Shown here: in pieces, positions 27,490 through 35,713 of the stretch
Layout of the letters: the number at the start of each line of letters is the position of its first letter
Position numbering within the stretch: the stretch's first letter is position 1
Assembly (NCBI RefSeq): GCF_016591715.1
Contig: NZ_AP024109.1
Location: forward strand, 2,108,001 to 2,172,000
Length of the DNA: 64,000 nucleotides
DNA from: Mesorhizobium sp. J8
GTDB lineage: Bacteria; Pseudomonadota; Alphaproteobacteria; Rhizobiales; Rhizobiaceae
Direction: 5' to 3'
The notes under the pieces: model-generated
The model's input: only the letters and a program-made list of their open reading frames with translations
Told to the model about the DNA's origin: nothing
Databases searched by the model: none
Position numbers and translations under genes: made by a program

Positions 27490-27777
27490 ATGAAGGCGTT
27501 CCTTTGCGGCATGGCCATTTTGGCTGCCATGGCCGCGCCGTTGGCAGCCGAAACGCGTTACGACCGCAACATCGAAAAGGCGGCGAGGGATATCGTCGCC
27601 GGCAAGATGGGCAACATCCGCGGCGGTTTCACCTACAAGCAGAGACCGCAGTTCGTTGTACTACCGGATGCCCCGCTACCCGTGGCGGTGCCGGCCGAGC
27701 CGCCGCGCAAGGAAGCCTCCGGCAATGATGGCCTGACACCGGCCGTCGAGCGCCAGGTCTCGCGAACCGTATTTTAG
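27490..27777 (+). CDS. Small secreted protein of unknown function
   Basis: The 95-aa protein has a signal peptide (MKAFLCGMAILAAMAAPLAA, cleavage before ETRYD). The mature part is about 75 residues, with a basic first half (YDRNIEKAARDIVAGKMGNIRGGFTYKQRPQFV) and a Pro-rich tail. It resembles short rhizobial periplasmic proteins without known function. It is convergent with the GFA-like gene, overlapping its 3' end by four bases. Confidence 0.6.
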   Translation: MKAFLCGMAILAAMAAPLAAETRYDRNIEKAARDIVAGKMGNIRGGFTYKQRPQFVVLPDAPLPVAVPAEPPRKEASGNDGLTPAVERQVSRTVF

Positions 27778-28175
27778 AACCACATATCGCGCACGCAACG
27801 CCCATCCCGCGGCAGGTCGTCGAATGTGTCGAGGCCGTCGAAATGGTCGATTGGCAGGTCGGCGACTTCCTCGGGCGGCGCCAGCCTGACATTGACCGCG
27901 ATGCGCGTGCGGCCGCTCTTGCCGGAACGCAAGCCGCGCCAGGCGACCACACAGGCGCAGGTCGGGCAGAACAGGATTTCCAGCGCGGGTTCGGCCACCT
28001 CGGGGCGTGTGTAGGACTTCAGCGGCCCGGCGACGCGGATGCGCTCGTCGACATAATCATAAGCCCACAGCGTGCCGTAACGGCGGCAAAGCGTGCAGTT
28101 GCAGGCGGTGATTCCGCCGGGATCGCCTTCCAGCGTCCAATGGGCGGCGCCGCAATGACAGGTCCCCTTCAGCAT
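27774..28175 (-). CDS. GFA-family (glutathione-dependent formaldehyde-activating-like) protein
   Basis: The 133-aa protein has the GFA zinc-binding pattern: GTCHCGAAHW near the start, ACNCTLCRRYG and FCPTCACVVAW, which supply two zinc sites. Most family members have no proven activity on S-hydroxymethylglutathione. The ATG at 28175 has a very close GGAGGAGG site (2-3 nt spacing), but no better in-frame start exists nearby; a GTG four codons upstream is an alternative. Confidence 0.75.
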   Translation of the reverse strand: MLKGTCHCGAAHWTLEGDPGGITACNCTLCRRYGTLWAYDYVDERIRVAGPLKSYTRPEVAEPALEILFCPTCACVVAWRGLRSGKSGRTRIAVNVRLAPPEEVADLPIDHFDGLDTFDDLPRDGRCVRDMWF

Positions 28176-28277
28176 TACCTCCTCCACCGACCGGCATGCT
28201 CCAGTCGGCATTCTGCAGCCTCTTGCGTCATATTCAAACCCATTGCGTTCGCGCCCGGCTTTCGCCAATGAAGGCCG

Positions 28278-29054
28278 ATGGGTTCCCCTTTGCCATCAAG
28301 CCAGCGCCAGCGGCTCGACGAATTGCTCGTCGGGCGCGGTCTGTTCGCCAGCCGCTCGCGCGCCCGCGACGCGATCGAGCGCGGCACCGTGACGGTCGAC
28401 GGCGCGATTGCCCGTAAGCCCGGCCAGCCCGTTGGGCCGGACTGCGTTGTCGCTATCGACGATCCGGCGCAAGCCTATGTGTCGCGCGCGGCCCTGAAAC
28501 TGATCGCCGGCCTCGATCGTTTCGGCCTCGATCCTTCCGGCAGCGAGGCGCTCGATATCGGCGCCTCGACCGGCGGCTTCACTCAGGTGCTGCTGAAACG
28601 CGGCGCGGCGCATGTCACGGCGATCGATGTCGGCCACGCCCAGATGCATCCCGAGATTGCCGGCGACCCGCGCGTAACGGTGATCGAGGGACTGAACGCC
28701 CGCGATCTGAAGGCCGCCGATCTCGGCGGCCGCGTTCCCGGTTTCCTGGTTTGCGACGTCTCCTTCATCTCGCTGAAGCTGGCGCTGCCGCCGGCGCTGG
28801 ACTTGGCGGGCGAGGGCGCCAAGGCAATCCTTCTGGTCAAGCCGCAATTCGAGGCCGGACGCGAGGCGATCGGCAAGGGCGGCCTGCTCAAGGATCCGGG
28901 CGATGCCGAGCGCATTGCCGGGAATTTGCGCGATTGGCTTGCCGACATTTCCGGCTGGCGCGTGCTGGGACTCCACCCGTCGCCGATCGAAGGGGGCGAC
29001 GGCAACCGCGAGTTCCTGCTTGCCGGCATCAAGGACGCAGGACCATGGCGATGA
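28278..29054 (+). CDS. tlyA: TlyA-family rRNA 2'-O-methyltransferase / hemolysin-like
   Basis: The 258-aa protein has an N-terminal S4 RNA-binding domain (residues ~9-65, QRLDELLVGRGLFASRSRARDAIERGTVTVDG) and an FtsJ-like SAM methyltransferase domain (LDIGASTGGFTQVLLKRGA, VCDVSFISLKLALPPAL, KPQFEAGREAIGKGG). TlyA methylates cytidine 2'-OH in rRNA. It overlaps the next gene, another RNA methyltransferase. Confidence 0.87.
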   Translation: MGSPLPSSQRQRLDELLVGRGLFASRSRARDAIERGTVTVDGAIARKPGQPVGPDCVVAIDDPAQAYVSRAALKLIAGLDRFGLDPSGSEALDIGASTGGFTQVLLKRGAAHVTAIDVGHAQMHPEIAGDPRVTVIEGLNARDLKAADLGGRVPGFLVCDVSFISLKLALPPALDLAGEGAKAILLVKPQFEAGREAIGKGGLLKDPGDAERIAGNLRDWLADISGWRVLGLHPSPIEGGDGNREFLLAGIKDAGPWR

Positions 29055-30292
29055 GCACACGCTTCACCATCGCGAGGCTCGGCTCGCAGGGCGACGGCAT
29101 TGCCAATGCGGAGGGCGAGGAGGTGTTTGTCCCGTTCACGCTGCCGGGCGAAACGGTCACGGCCGCGCGACAGAAGGATCGCGCCTCGCTAATGTCGGTG
29201 CTGGAAGCCTCGTCGCTCAGGATCGATCCGGCCTGCCGCCATTTCACCGAATGTGGCGGCTGCGCGCTGCAGCATTTCGAAGCCGAAGCCTACCGGCAAT
29301 GGAAGCGCGAGAGGGTCGTGCAGGCACTGAAGGCCAAGGGCATCGCTTGCGAGGTCGCTGCGCTGGTGCCCTGCGCGCCGCACACCCGCCGCCGCGTCAC
29401 TTTCAGCGCCAGGCGCACCGAGGCCGGCATGCTGCTCGGCTTCGTGCGCGCGCTATCCTCAGAGATCATCCCGATCGAGGAATGCCCGATCTCGCTGCCG
29501 GCGATCGTCTTGGCGCTCGATAAATTGCGCGCCCTCGCCGGACTGGTCTGCGCCACGCCGAAGGCGTTTCACATGACGGTGACCGTCACCGCGTCGGGCC
29601 TCGACATCGCCGTCCATGATGCCGGTAAGCTTGGCGACCAGCAGCGGCGCATCGCGTCGAATTTCGTCATGGCCGAAGGTCTGGCCAGGCTTTCCGTCGA
29701 TGGTGAGATCGTCGTCGAGCCGAAGAAGCCGGTGGTTCAGTTCGGACCGGTCGCCGTCGCGGTGCCGCCCGGCGCTTTCCTGCAGGCGACGGAAACCGCC
29801 GAGCAGACGATGGCGGGCCTCGTCGGCCAGCATCTGTCGCGCGCCAAGAAGGTCGCCGACCTGTTCGCCGGCTGCGGCAGCTTCGCGCTTCGGCTGGCGG
29901 CGAAGTCGGAGGTCCATGCCGTCGAAGGCGATGCGCCGGCGCTTGCCGCGCTCGACCGTGCCTACCGCTTCGCCAGTGGCCTGAAGCGGGTGGCCAGCGA
30001 ACGCCGTGACCTGTTCCGCCGGCCGCTGACCTTCAAGGAGTTGAACACCTTCGACGGGCTGGTCTTCGATCCGCCGCGCGCCGGCGCCGAGGACCAATCC
30101 AAGCAGATCGCCCGCTCCGACGTGCCGCTGGTCGCCGCCGTCTCCTGCAATCCGGTGACGCTCGCGCGTGATCTGCGGATCCTGATCGATGGCGGCTATG
30201 CGCTGAAGAGTGTCACGCCGATCGACCAGTTCCTGTGGTCGCCCCATGTCGAGGCCGTGGCGCTACTGGAAAAGCCGAGAAGACGGCGATAG
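29045..30292 (+). CDS. rlmD: Class I 23S rRNA (uracil-5-)-methyltransferase, RlmD/RumA-like
   Basis: The 415-aa protein has a TRAM-like N-terminus, the iron-sulfur cysteines in CRHFTECGGCALQHF, the SAM motif ADLFAGCGSFALRLA, FDPPRAGAEDQ and the catalytic Cys in VSCNPVTLARD. It methylates U at C5 in 23S rRNA; whether the site is U1939 or another is not certain, because alphaproteobacterial members differ. The start overlaps tlyA by 10 nt (ATG 29045; ATG 29051 also possible), giving translational coupling. Confidence 0.83.
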   Translation: MAMSTRFTIARLGSQGDGIANAEGEEVFVPFTLPGETVTAARQKDRASLMSVLEASSLRIDPACRHFTECGGCALQHFEAEAYRQWKRERVVQALKAKGIACEVAALVPCAPHTRRRVTFSARRTEAGMLLGFVRALSSEIIPIEECPISLPAIVLALDKLRALAGLVCATPKAFHMTVTVTASGLDIAVHDAGKLGDQQRRIASNFVMAEGLARLSVDGEIVVEPKKPVVQFGPVAVAVPPGAFLQATETAEQTMAGLVGQHLSRAKKVADLFAGCGSFALRLAAKSEVHAVEGDAPALAALDRAYRFASGLKRVASERRDLFRRPLTFKELNTFDGLVFDPPRAGAEDQSKQIARSDVPLVAAVSCNPVTLARDLRILIDGGYALKSVTPIDQFLWSPHVEAVALLEKPRRRR

Positions 30293-30450
30293 CTCGCGGC
30301 CGGGGCTCGCGTGAAAACTGTGAAGCCTCCGATGAAATTGCGCCCTAAAGCCGCCTTTTTGCAGGGTCTTAATTCCGCTGGTAGGGAAAAATTCCTGCCT
30401 CTCCGGCGTTATCGCGCTGGGCGAAGGGCGGACAAGGATTGCGGATTGCA

Positions 30451-33078
30451 ATGCGCTCGCTTCGGAAAGTCATCGGTCTTGTCGTCATTCTCATCGCGTT
30501 CGCCGTCGCGTCCACGACCGGCGCTCTTGCCCAACAGCAGAAACGTCTCGCATTCGTCATCGGCAACGCCGCCTATCCGTCGGATGCGCTTGCCACCTCC
30601 GCGAATGACGCCGGCCTGATTGCGCAGACCCTGCAGGCAGCGGGATTCGATGTGGTCGGCGCACGTGATGTCGACCAGGAATCCTTGCGTGGCGCGCTGC
30701 GCGATTTCCTTGGAAAGGTTTCCGCCGCCGGTCCGGACGCGACCGTTTTCGTGTACCTTGCCGGCCGCGGCGTGCAGTTCGAAGGTGAGAACTATTTCCT
30801 GCCGGTCGACGCCCAGATCGCCAATCCGGCCGACGTGCCGCTGCAGGCCTTGCGGCTCTCCGACATCACCAGGTCTCTGGCGGGACTGCCGGCGAAGGTC
30901 AATATCGTCGTCCTCGACGCGGCGCGGCCGAGTGCCCTCCCGAAAATGAGCCAGCCGCTGGCCAGCGGTCTCGCGCTGGTCGACCCCGACCCCAACATGC
31001 TGATTGCGTTCAACACGGCGCCCGGAACGGTTGCGCCGGAAGGCAAAGGCCCATACGGCGCCTATGCTCAGGCACTTGCCGAGATGATACGCGAAGCCGG
31101 CTTGTCGCTTGACGAGGTTTTCGACCGCACGCGGCTACGTGTGAACGAGGTGACGCAAGGCGCCGAAGTCCCGTGGGACGCCTCGAAGATCAGCGCGCCT
31201 TTCGTCTTCTTCGAACGCGCGCCGGACGCGCCGCCGCCGAAGGTGTCCGAGGCCGAATCCCGGGCCAACCGGACCAGAGCGATCCGCGATTTCAATGCGC
31301 ATGACGCCTATGTCGCGGCACTCGATCGCGATACCATGGGCGGTTATGAGGATTTCCTCGTCGCCTATCCGCACGATCCGATGGCCAAGCGCGTGCGCGC
31401 CATCATCGCGGCGCGGCGCGAGGCGATCACCTGGCGCGAAACGTGGCTGCGGGATACGCCGGAGGCTTATTGGTCTTACCTGGAGCGCTATCCGCATGGG
31501 CTGCATGCCTGGGACGCGCGCCGCCGGCTCGAGCATTTCGACGCCGAGCTCGAGCCGCCGCCGAGCTTCTCCGTCATCGTCTATGACGTGCCGCCGCCTC
31601 CGCCGGAGGAAATCGTCTATGTCGACCGTCCGGTGCTCTATTTCGACGATCCCGATTTCGATTTCGAGCCGCCGCCCCCGGTCGACGTGATCTTCCTGCC
31701 GCCGCCCCCGCCGGATTTTGTCGTGCTGCCGCCGCCCCCGCCGCCGGTCGATGTTTACGTCCTGCCGACGCCGGTCTTTGTCCCCGTGCCGGTCTGGGTC
31801 AGGCCGCCGCGTGACATCGTGCCGCCGCCGAACGACATCATCTTCAACAACATTCACAACACGACCGTCATCAACAACGTCAACAACACGACGATCAACA
31901 ACGAGCCGGCCAATCAGGCCGGGCAGCCAAACGCCAATGCACCGGGTGGCCTCACCACCGGTCAGAAGATGGCGGTTGGCGCGGGCGCCGCCCTGGCGGC
32001 CAAGGTGGCGCTGCCGCCGTTGCTGCAGAAAAGGGCAGTGTTGTTCAAGCAAAATCAGGGCGGCCAGCCGCTGAAGCCCGGCCAGGCTGCAACGCAGGCC
32101 CAGCAGCCGGGCGCGGCCGCGCAACCGCTGAAGCCCGGCCAAGCTGTCACGCAGGGCCAGCAGCCGGGCACGACGCCGCAGGCGAGGACGATGGGCAAGC
32201 TCTCGACCGATCACGCCTTGCCGGGAGCTGACGGCAAGGCGCTGCCGCTCGTCAACGGCAAGCCGGCGCTCAACGGCCAGAATGCGCCCAACAGGAAGGT
32301 GCCGGGCAAGCAAGGCACGGCGAGTGGCAACCAGCAGGCTACCGGGAATGCCGGCGCCCCCGTTACGGGCAGCGGCCAACAGAACGGAGTTGTCGACAAT
32401 CAGGGCAAGAAGGGCAAGTTCCGGAAGCTGCCGACCGTCAACAGCGCGCCGGGCGAGAAAGGGCAGAACGCCCAGCAGAGGTTCGGGAAGAACAACCCAA
32501 ATGCGTTGTCCGGCCAGAACGAAGGCAGGCCGAGGAAGCTGACCCGCAAGGATCTGTCGGCAGGCCAGACGGCTGTCGGCCCGAGCGATCAAGGCTCGGT
32601 CAATGGAAGCGATAGAGGTAAGAAGCTCCGCAAGCTTCCGACGGTCAACGGGGCGCCGGCCGAGAATCGGCCGAGCGTGCAGGAGCGGCTCAGGAGAAAC
32701 AATCCGAGTGTTTTCTCCGATCAGAATCAAGAGTCCGCCAATGAAAACAGGAAGCTCCGCAGGCTGCCGAACGGCGAAGAAGGTTCTGCCGGCGCGGGCA
32801 CCGACCTCCAGCGCAAATTCAAGCAGGAAAGGCCGAACGTGCAGGTGCTCAGGCCGCAAAGGCCAGAGTTCCAGGCGCAGCCAAAGCCTCGGATGCAAGA
32901 GAGACGCCTGCAGCAGTTGAGGCCTGAGCCTCAGATGCAAGAAAGACGCTTGCAGCAGCCGCGGCTTCAGCCTCAGATACAGGAACGGCGCCTGCCGCAG
33001 CAGCCCAAGGAGCAACCGCCGCAGGGAAACAAGAAGCCGACCTGCGGGCGTCCTGGCGAGCCGCCCTGCCAGCAGTAG
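30451..33078 (+). CDS. Secreted caspase-fold (peptidase C14) protein lacking both catalytic residues, with long repeat tail
   Basis: The 875-aa protein has a signal peptide (residues 1-28), then a C14/metacaspase p20-like domain (~30-255): KRLAFVIGNAAYPSDAL, DATVFVYLAGRGVQFEGENYFLPVDA and NIVVLDAARPS. Active members have His in SGHG and Cys in DACRN; here these are Arg106 (codon CGC, 30766) and Ala158 (codon GCG, 30922), so it should not be a protease. Residues 260-365 are helical. Residues 369-460 are Pro-rich, and 466-484 Asn/Thr-rich. The tail has a 19-residue pair (QPLKPGQA at 539 and 558), a 69-residue pair (RKLPTVN at 658 and 727) and three 14-residue units (QERRL at 816, 830, 844). ATG 30451 is preferred over TTG 30439. 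Role unknown; probably a periplasmic or surface scaffold. Confidence 0.82.
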   Translation: MRSLRKVIGLVVILIAFAVASTTGALAQQQKRLAFVIGNAAYPSDALATSANDAGLIAQTLQAAGFDVVGARDVDQESLRGALRDFLGKVSAAGPDATVFVYLAGRGVQFEGENYFLPVDAQIANPADVPLQALRLSDITRSLAGLPAKVNIVVLDAARPSALPKMSQPLASGLALVDPDPNMLIAFNTAPGTVAPEGKGPYGAYAQALAEMIREAGLSLDEVFDRTRLRVNEVTQGAEVPWDASKISAPFVFFERAPDAPPPKVSEAESRANRTRAIRDFNAHDAYVAALDRDTMGGYEDFLVAYPHDPMAKRVRAIIAARREAITWRETWLRDTPEAYWSYLERYPHGLHAWDARRRLEHFDAELEPPPSFSVIVYDVPPPPPEEIVYVDRPVLYFDDPDFDFEPPPPVDVIFLPPPPPDFVVLPPPPPPVDVYVLPTPVFVPVPVWVRPPRDIVPPPNDIIFNNIHNTTVINNVNNTTINNEPANQAGQPNANAPGGLTTGQKMAVGAGAALAAKVALPPLLQKRAVLFKQNQGGQPLKPGQAATQAQQPGAAAQPLKPGQAVTQGQQPGTTPQARTMGKLSTDHALPGADGKALPLVNGKPALNGQNAPNRKVPGKQGTASGNQQATGNAGAPVTGSGQQNGVVDNQGKKGKFRKLPTVNSAPGEKGQNAQQRFGKNNPNALSGQNEGRPRKLTRKDLSAGQTAVGPSDQGSVNGSDRGKKLRKLPTVNGAPAENRPSVQERLRRNNPSVFSDQNQESANENRKLRRLPNGEEGSAGAGTDLQRKFKQERPNVQVLRPQRPEFQAQPKPRMQERRLQQLRPEPQMQERRLQQPRLQPQIQERRLPQQPKEQPPQGNKKPTCGRPGEPPCQQ

Positions 33079-33110
33079 GCTCGTAGCAGGCCGGGACGGC
33101 AGCTCTTCGT

Positions 33111-33137
33111 TGATGGGCCGGCCTTCCTGGCCCATCA
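33111..33137. terminator. Stem-loop after the pseudo-caspase gene
   Basis: A perfect 9-bp stem TGATGGGCC/GGCCCATCA with a 9-nt loop lies between two convergent genes. There is no T-run on either side, so termination strength is uncertain. Confidence 0.55.
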
Positions 33138-33217
33138 GTCCGGGGATCAAGCGACTACGGCCCGTGGCGCGCCGATCCGCCTGAGGCGGGCCGAGCGGGC
33201 GAGCAGGCAATGTCAGT

Positions 33218-33889
33218 TTACGAGCTTGGAGACAGCCGTTTCGCCGTGCCGCCGCGCTGGTTGAGCGAAACCCAGACATTCGGGTTCTGCTGCGACTGTC
33301 GTTTCAGGAAATAATAGCCGGTGGCGTTCCACGGCCGGATTTCGTCGACGAGATTGTCCAGCACGAGATCGCCCTTGTCGGTCTTCACGGTCAGGATCGT
33401 GTGGCCCTCGTTGTGCAGGTCGCGCACCACCGTCATCAGCAGCGCCTGCCGGGGAAATCCCGCTTCCTGGAGAAGCTTGCGCTTGTAGAGAGCGTAGATC
33501 TTGCAATCGCCCTTGCCGTCCGTCGGATAGTCCCAATGGTCCATCATCGTGCCCCAGTGATCGTAGTTGCTGACGGGCGTGATGGAGCGGTTCGCCTTCT
33601 GGTTTATCCGCTTGAGGATGCTCATGTTCTGCGCGGTCAGCTTGACGCTCGCGGCGGGCAGGGGGGGCACCTTGCACTCCTTCGGCCGGCGATGACAGAA
33701 ATCGAGCCAGCCATACGGCACGCTGGTGCTGGCGCCGACGGTGGCGGAACTGGCAGATTGCGCCGCCATTCGCTTGAACCATGTCGACTGGGCCGCCGCG
33801 GCAGGGCCTGCCTGCAACGACGTCGCACCAATCAACGAAACGAAACCAAGAAGGAAAGAAGAGGTCAGGACGCCAGGGGAACGCTGCAT
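33218..33889 (-). CDS. Secreted transglutaminase-like cysteine proteinase (BTLCP family, DUF920)
   Basis: The 223-aa product has a signal peptide (cleavage near AQS, residue 34). The domain has a likely triad Cys129 (GKGDCKIYALYKR), His163 (HNEGHTILTV) and Asp178 (DLVLDNL), as in the LapG/BTLCP family of periplasmic proteases. It also has FCHRRPKECK, typical of alphaproteobacterial members. LapG cleaves surface adhesins under c-di-GMP control, but no LapD or LapA homologue is in the window, so the target is unknown. It is convergent with the pseudo-caspase gene. Confidence 0.83.
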   Translation of the reverse strand: MQRSPGVLTSSFLLGFVSLIGATSLQAGPAAAAQSTWFKRMAAQSASSATVGASTSVPYGWLDFCHRRPKECKVPPLPAASVKLTAQNMSILKRINQKANRSITPVSNYDHWGTMMDHWDYPTDGKGDCKIYALYKRKLLQEAGFPRQALLMTVVRDLHNEGHTILTVKTDKGDLVLDNLVDEIRPWNATGYYFLKRQSQQNPNVWVSLNQRGGTAKRLSPSS

Positions 33890-34127
33890 TTTGCCGACAC
33901 CACCGCAACGAGAAGACTGGCGGCAGGCTAATGCGCAAACGTCCGCCCCGCCAATTAAACAATTAATAATGTCCTAACACGATTGTGTTCACTTCAAGGT
34001 GGGGGGTGCACTCAAACCGGAATCAACCGCTTGGCGCGCGCGGGATGATTGCTGGTCAGGCAGCGACCGATAGCGTTTGTATAAATCGGCAGCAGCACCT
34101 TACCTGTGTAAGAACGAAGGTATCGGG

Positions 34128-34145
34128 CCAGGGTTCAAACCCTGG
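34128..34145. other. T-arm-like hairpin over the tldD stop codon
   Basis: CCAGGG-TTCAAA-CCCTGG is a perfect 6-bp stem. The tldD stop (TGA on the minus strand, 34135-34137) lies in the loop. It looks like a tRNA T-arm but has a 6-nt loop and no cloverleaf around it. It may act as a weak terminator. Confidence 0.45.
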
Positions 34146-35547
34146 TGCCGCCCACCGTCATCTGGTTCATCCTGAGATGCGGCTGGCCGACGCCGACCGG
34201 CACGCCCTGCCCGGCCTTGCCGCACATGCCGATGCCATTGTCGAGCTGCATGTCGTTGCCGACCATGCTGACGCGGTGCATGGCATCCGGCCCGTTGCCG
34301 ATCAGCATCGCGCCCTTGATCGGCTGCGTCACCTTGCCGTTCTCGATCATGTAGGCCTCGGTGCAGCCGAACACGAATTTGCCCGAGGTGATGTCGACCT
34401 GGCCGCCGCCGAAGGAGACCGCGTAGATGCCGTTCTTGACCGAGGCGATGATCTCTTCCGGCTGCATATCGCCCGCGGTCATGTAGGTATTGGTCATGCG
34501 CGGCATCGGCTGGTGCGCATAGCCTTCGCGGCGGCCGTTGCCGGTCGCCTTCATGCCCATCAGCCGGGCGTTCTGGCGATCCTGCATATAGCCGACCAGT
34601 TTGCCGTCCTCGATCAGCACATTGCGCGCCGAAGGCGTCCCTTCGTCGTCGACGGTGAGCGAGCCGCGCCGCTCGGGGATGGTGCCGTCATCGACGACGG
34701 TGACGCCCTTGGCCGCCACTTGGCTACCCATCAGGCCGGCGAAGGCCGACGTCTTCTTGCGGTTGAAGTCTCCTTCGAGCCCATGGCCGACCGCCTCGTG
34801 CAGCATCACCCCCGGCCAGCCGCTGGACAGCACGATGTCGAACGTGCCCGCCGGCGCCGGAACCGCTTCCAGGTTGACCAGCGCCTGCCGCAGCGCCTCG
34901 CCTGCCGCGTGCTTCCAGCTTTCCTCGCTGACGAACTCGCCGAAGCTCTTGCGGCCGCCCATGCCGTAGGAGCCACTCTCCTGCCGGTCGCCGCTGCCGA
35001 CCACGACCGAGACGTTGATGCGGACCAGCGGGCGGATGTCGCGCACGATCTGGCCGTCGCCGCGCACGATCTCGACATGCTGCCAGGAGGCTGCGAGCGA
35101 GGCCGTCACCTGGCGAACACGCGGATCCTTGGCCCGCAGCCAGCCGTCGATCTCCTGCAACAGCTTGGCCTTGGCCTCGAAGGACGGGGAGGGGATGGGG
35201 TTCTCGTCACCATAGAGATGGCGGTTGGTGCGCGCGGGTGCCCCGGCCAATGTGCCGGAATAGCCGCCCTTGACCGCCGAGACGGCATCGGCCGCGCGCA
35301 GCAGCGAGGCTTCGGAAAGATCGCTCGAATGCGCGTAGCCGCTGGCTTCCCCGGCCACGGCGCGCAGGCCGAACCCCTGGTCGGTGTTGAAATTGGCCGT
35401 CTTCAGCCGGCCGTTGTCGAACATCAGCGCTTCGCTTTCGCTGTACTCAAGGAACAGCTCGCCGTCGTCGGCGCCCTTGATGGTGTCGGCGACGATCTCT
35501 TTGACGCGATCGTCGGAAATGTCGAATTGGCCGATCAGGCTGTTCAT
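34135..35547 (-). CDS. tldD: Metalloprotease TldD
   Basis: The 470-aa protein carries the zinc-binding HEAVGHGLEGDF motif of TldD, after GWPGVMLHEAV, and has a standard C-terminal end (GQPHLRMNQMTVGGT). TldD pairs with PmbA/TldE to cleave peptides such as microcin precursors and CcdA-like antitoxins in the cytoplasm. No tldE is in the window. The start ATG 35547 begins MNSLIGQFDISDD, the family N-terminus. Confidence 0.93.
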   Translation of the reverse strand: MNSLIGQFDISDDRVKEIVADTIKGADDGELFLEYSESEALMFDNGRLKTANFNTDQGFGLRAVAGEASGYAHSSDLSEASLLRAADAVSAVKGGYSGTLAGAPARTNRHLYGDENPIPSPSFEAKAKLLQEIDGWLRAKDPRVRQVTASLAASWQHVEIVRGDGQIVRDIRPLVRINVSVVVGSGDRQESGSYGMGGRKSFGEFVSEESWKHAAGEALRQALVNLEAVPAPAGTFDIVLSSGWPGVMLHEAVGHGLEGDFNRKKTSAFAGLMGSQVAAKGVTVVDDGTIPERRGSLTVDDEGTPSARNVLIEDGKLVGYMQDRQNARLMGMKATGNGRREGYAHQPMPRMTNTYMTAGDMQPEEIIASVKNGIYAVSFGGGQVDITSGKFVFGCTEAYMIENGKVTQPIKGAMLIGNGPDAMHRVSMVGNDMQLDNGIGMCGKAGQGVPVGVGQPHLRMNQMTVGGTRV

Positions 35548-35579
35548 GGCAGATCCATTCGTGGAAACAAAATCGTTCT

Positions 35580-35630
35580 AGAGCATGATGCCGAAAAGTG
35601 TGTAGCGGTTTTCGGACGACATCATGCTCT
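35580..35630. repeat. AGAGCATGATG palindromic intergenic element, copy 1
   Basis: AGAGCATGATG at 35580-35590 pairs with CATCATGCTCT at 35620-35630, and CCGAAAA pairs with TTTTCGG inside. This is the type of short palindrome often found many times in Rhizobiales genomes. A related copy lies at 46716-46785. Confidence 0.8.
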
Positions 35631-35713
35631 ATCTCCCTGGTTCTAGGGGATGTAGGCGCGAAGCCGCCGTCGCACAATCGCCAACCTGGATGAAGCCGGT
35701 TATTGCGTCGCCG

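Noticed and set aside
31135..33279. A 714-codon minus-strand frame opposite the pseudo-caspase tail
   Set aside because: The repeats and Pro-rich region make sense on the plus strand. The antisense product is Arg/Leu-rich without a start site or family.
33218..33889. LapG of a LapD/LapG/LapA adhesin system
   Set aside because: The protease family fits, but there is no LapD-type gene beside it and no large adhesin in the window. The GGDEF/EAL protein at 49156 has a different sensor architecture.
34055..34145. A tRNA gene near the end of tldD
   Set aside because: The T-loop is 6 nt, the D-arm lacks the GG pair, the anticodon arm does not form a 5-bp stem with a 7-nt loop, and the 3' part encodes the conserved TldD C-terminus.
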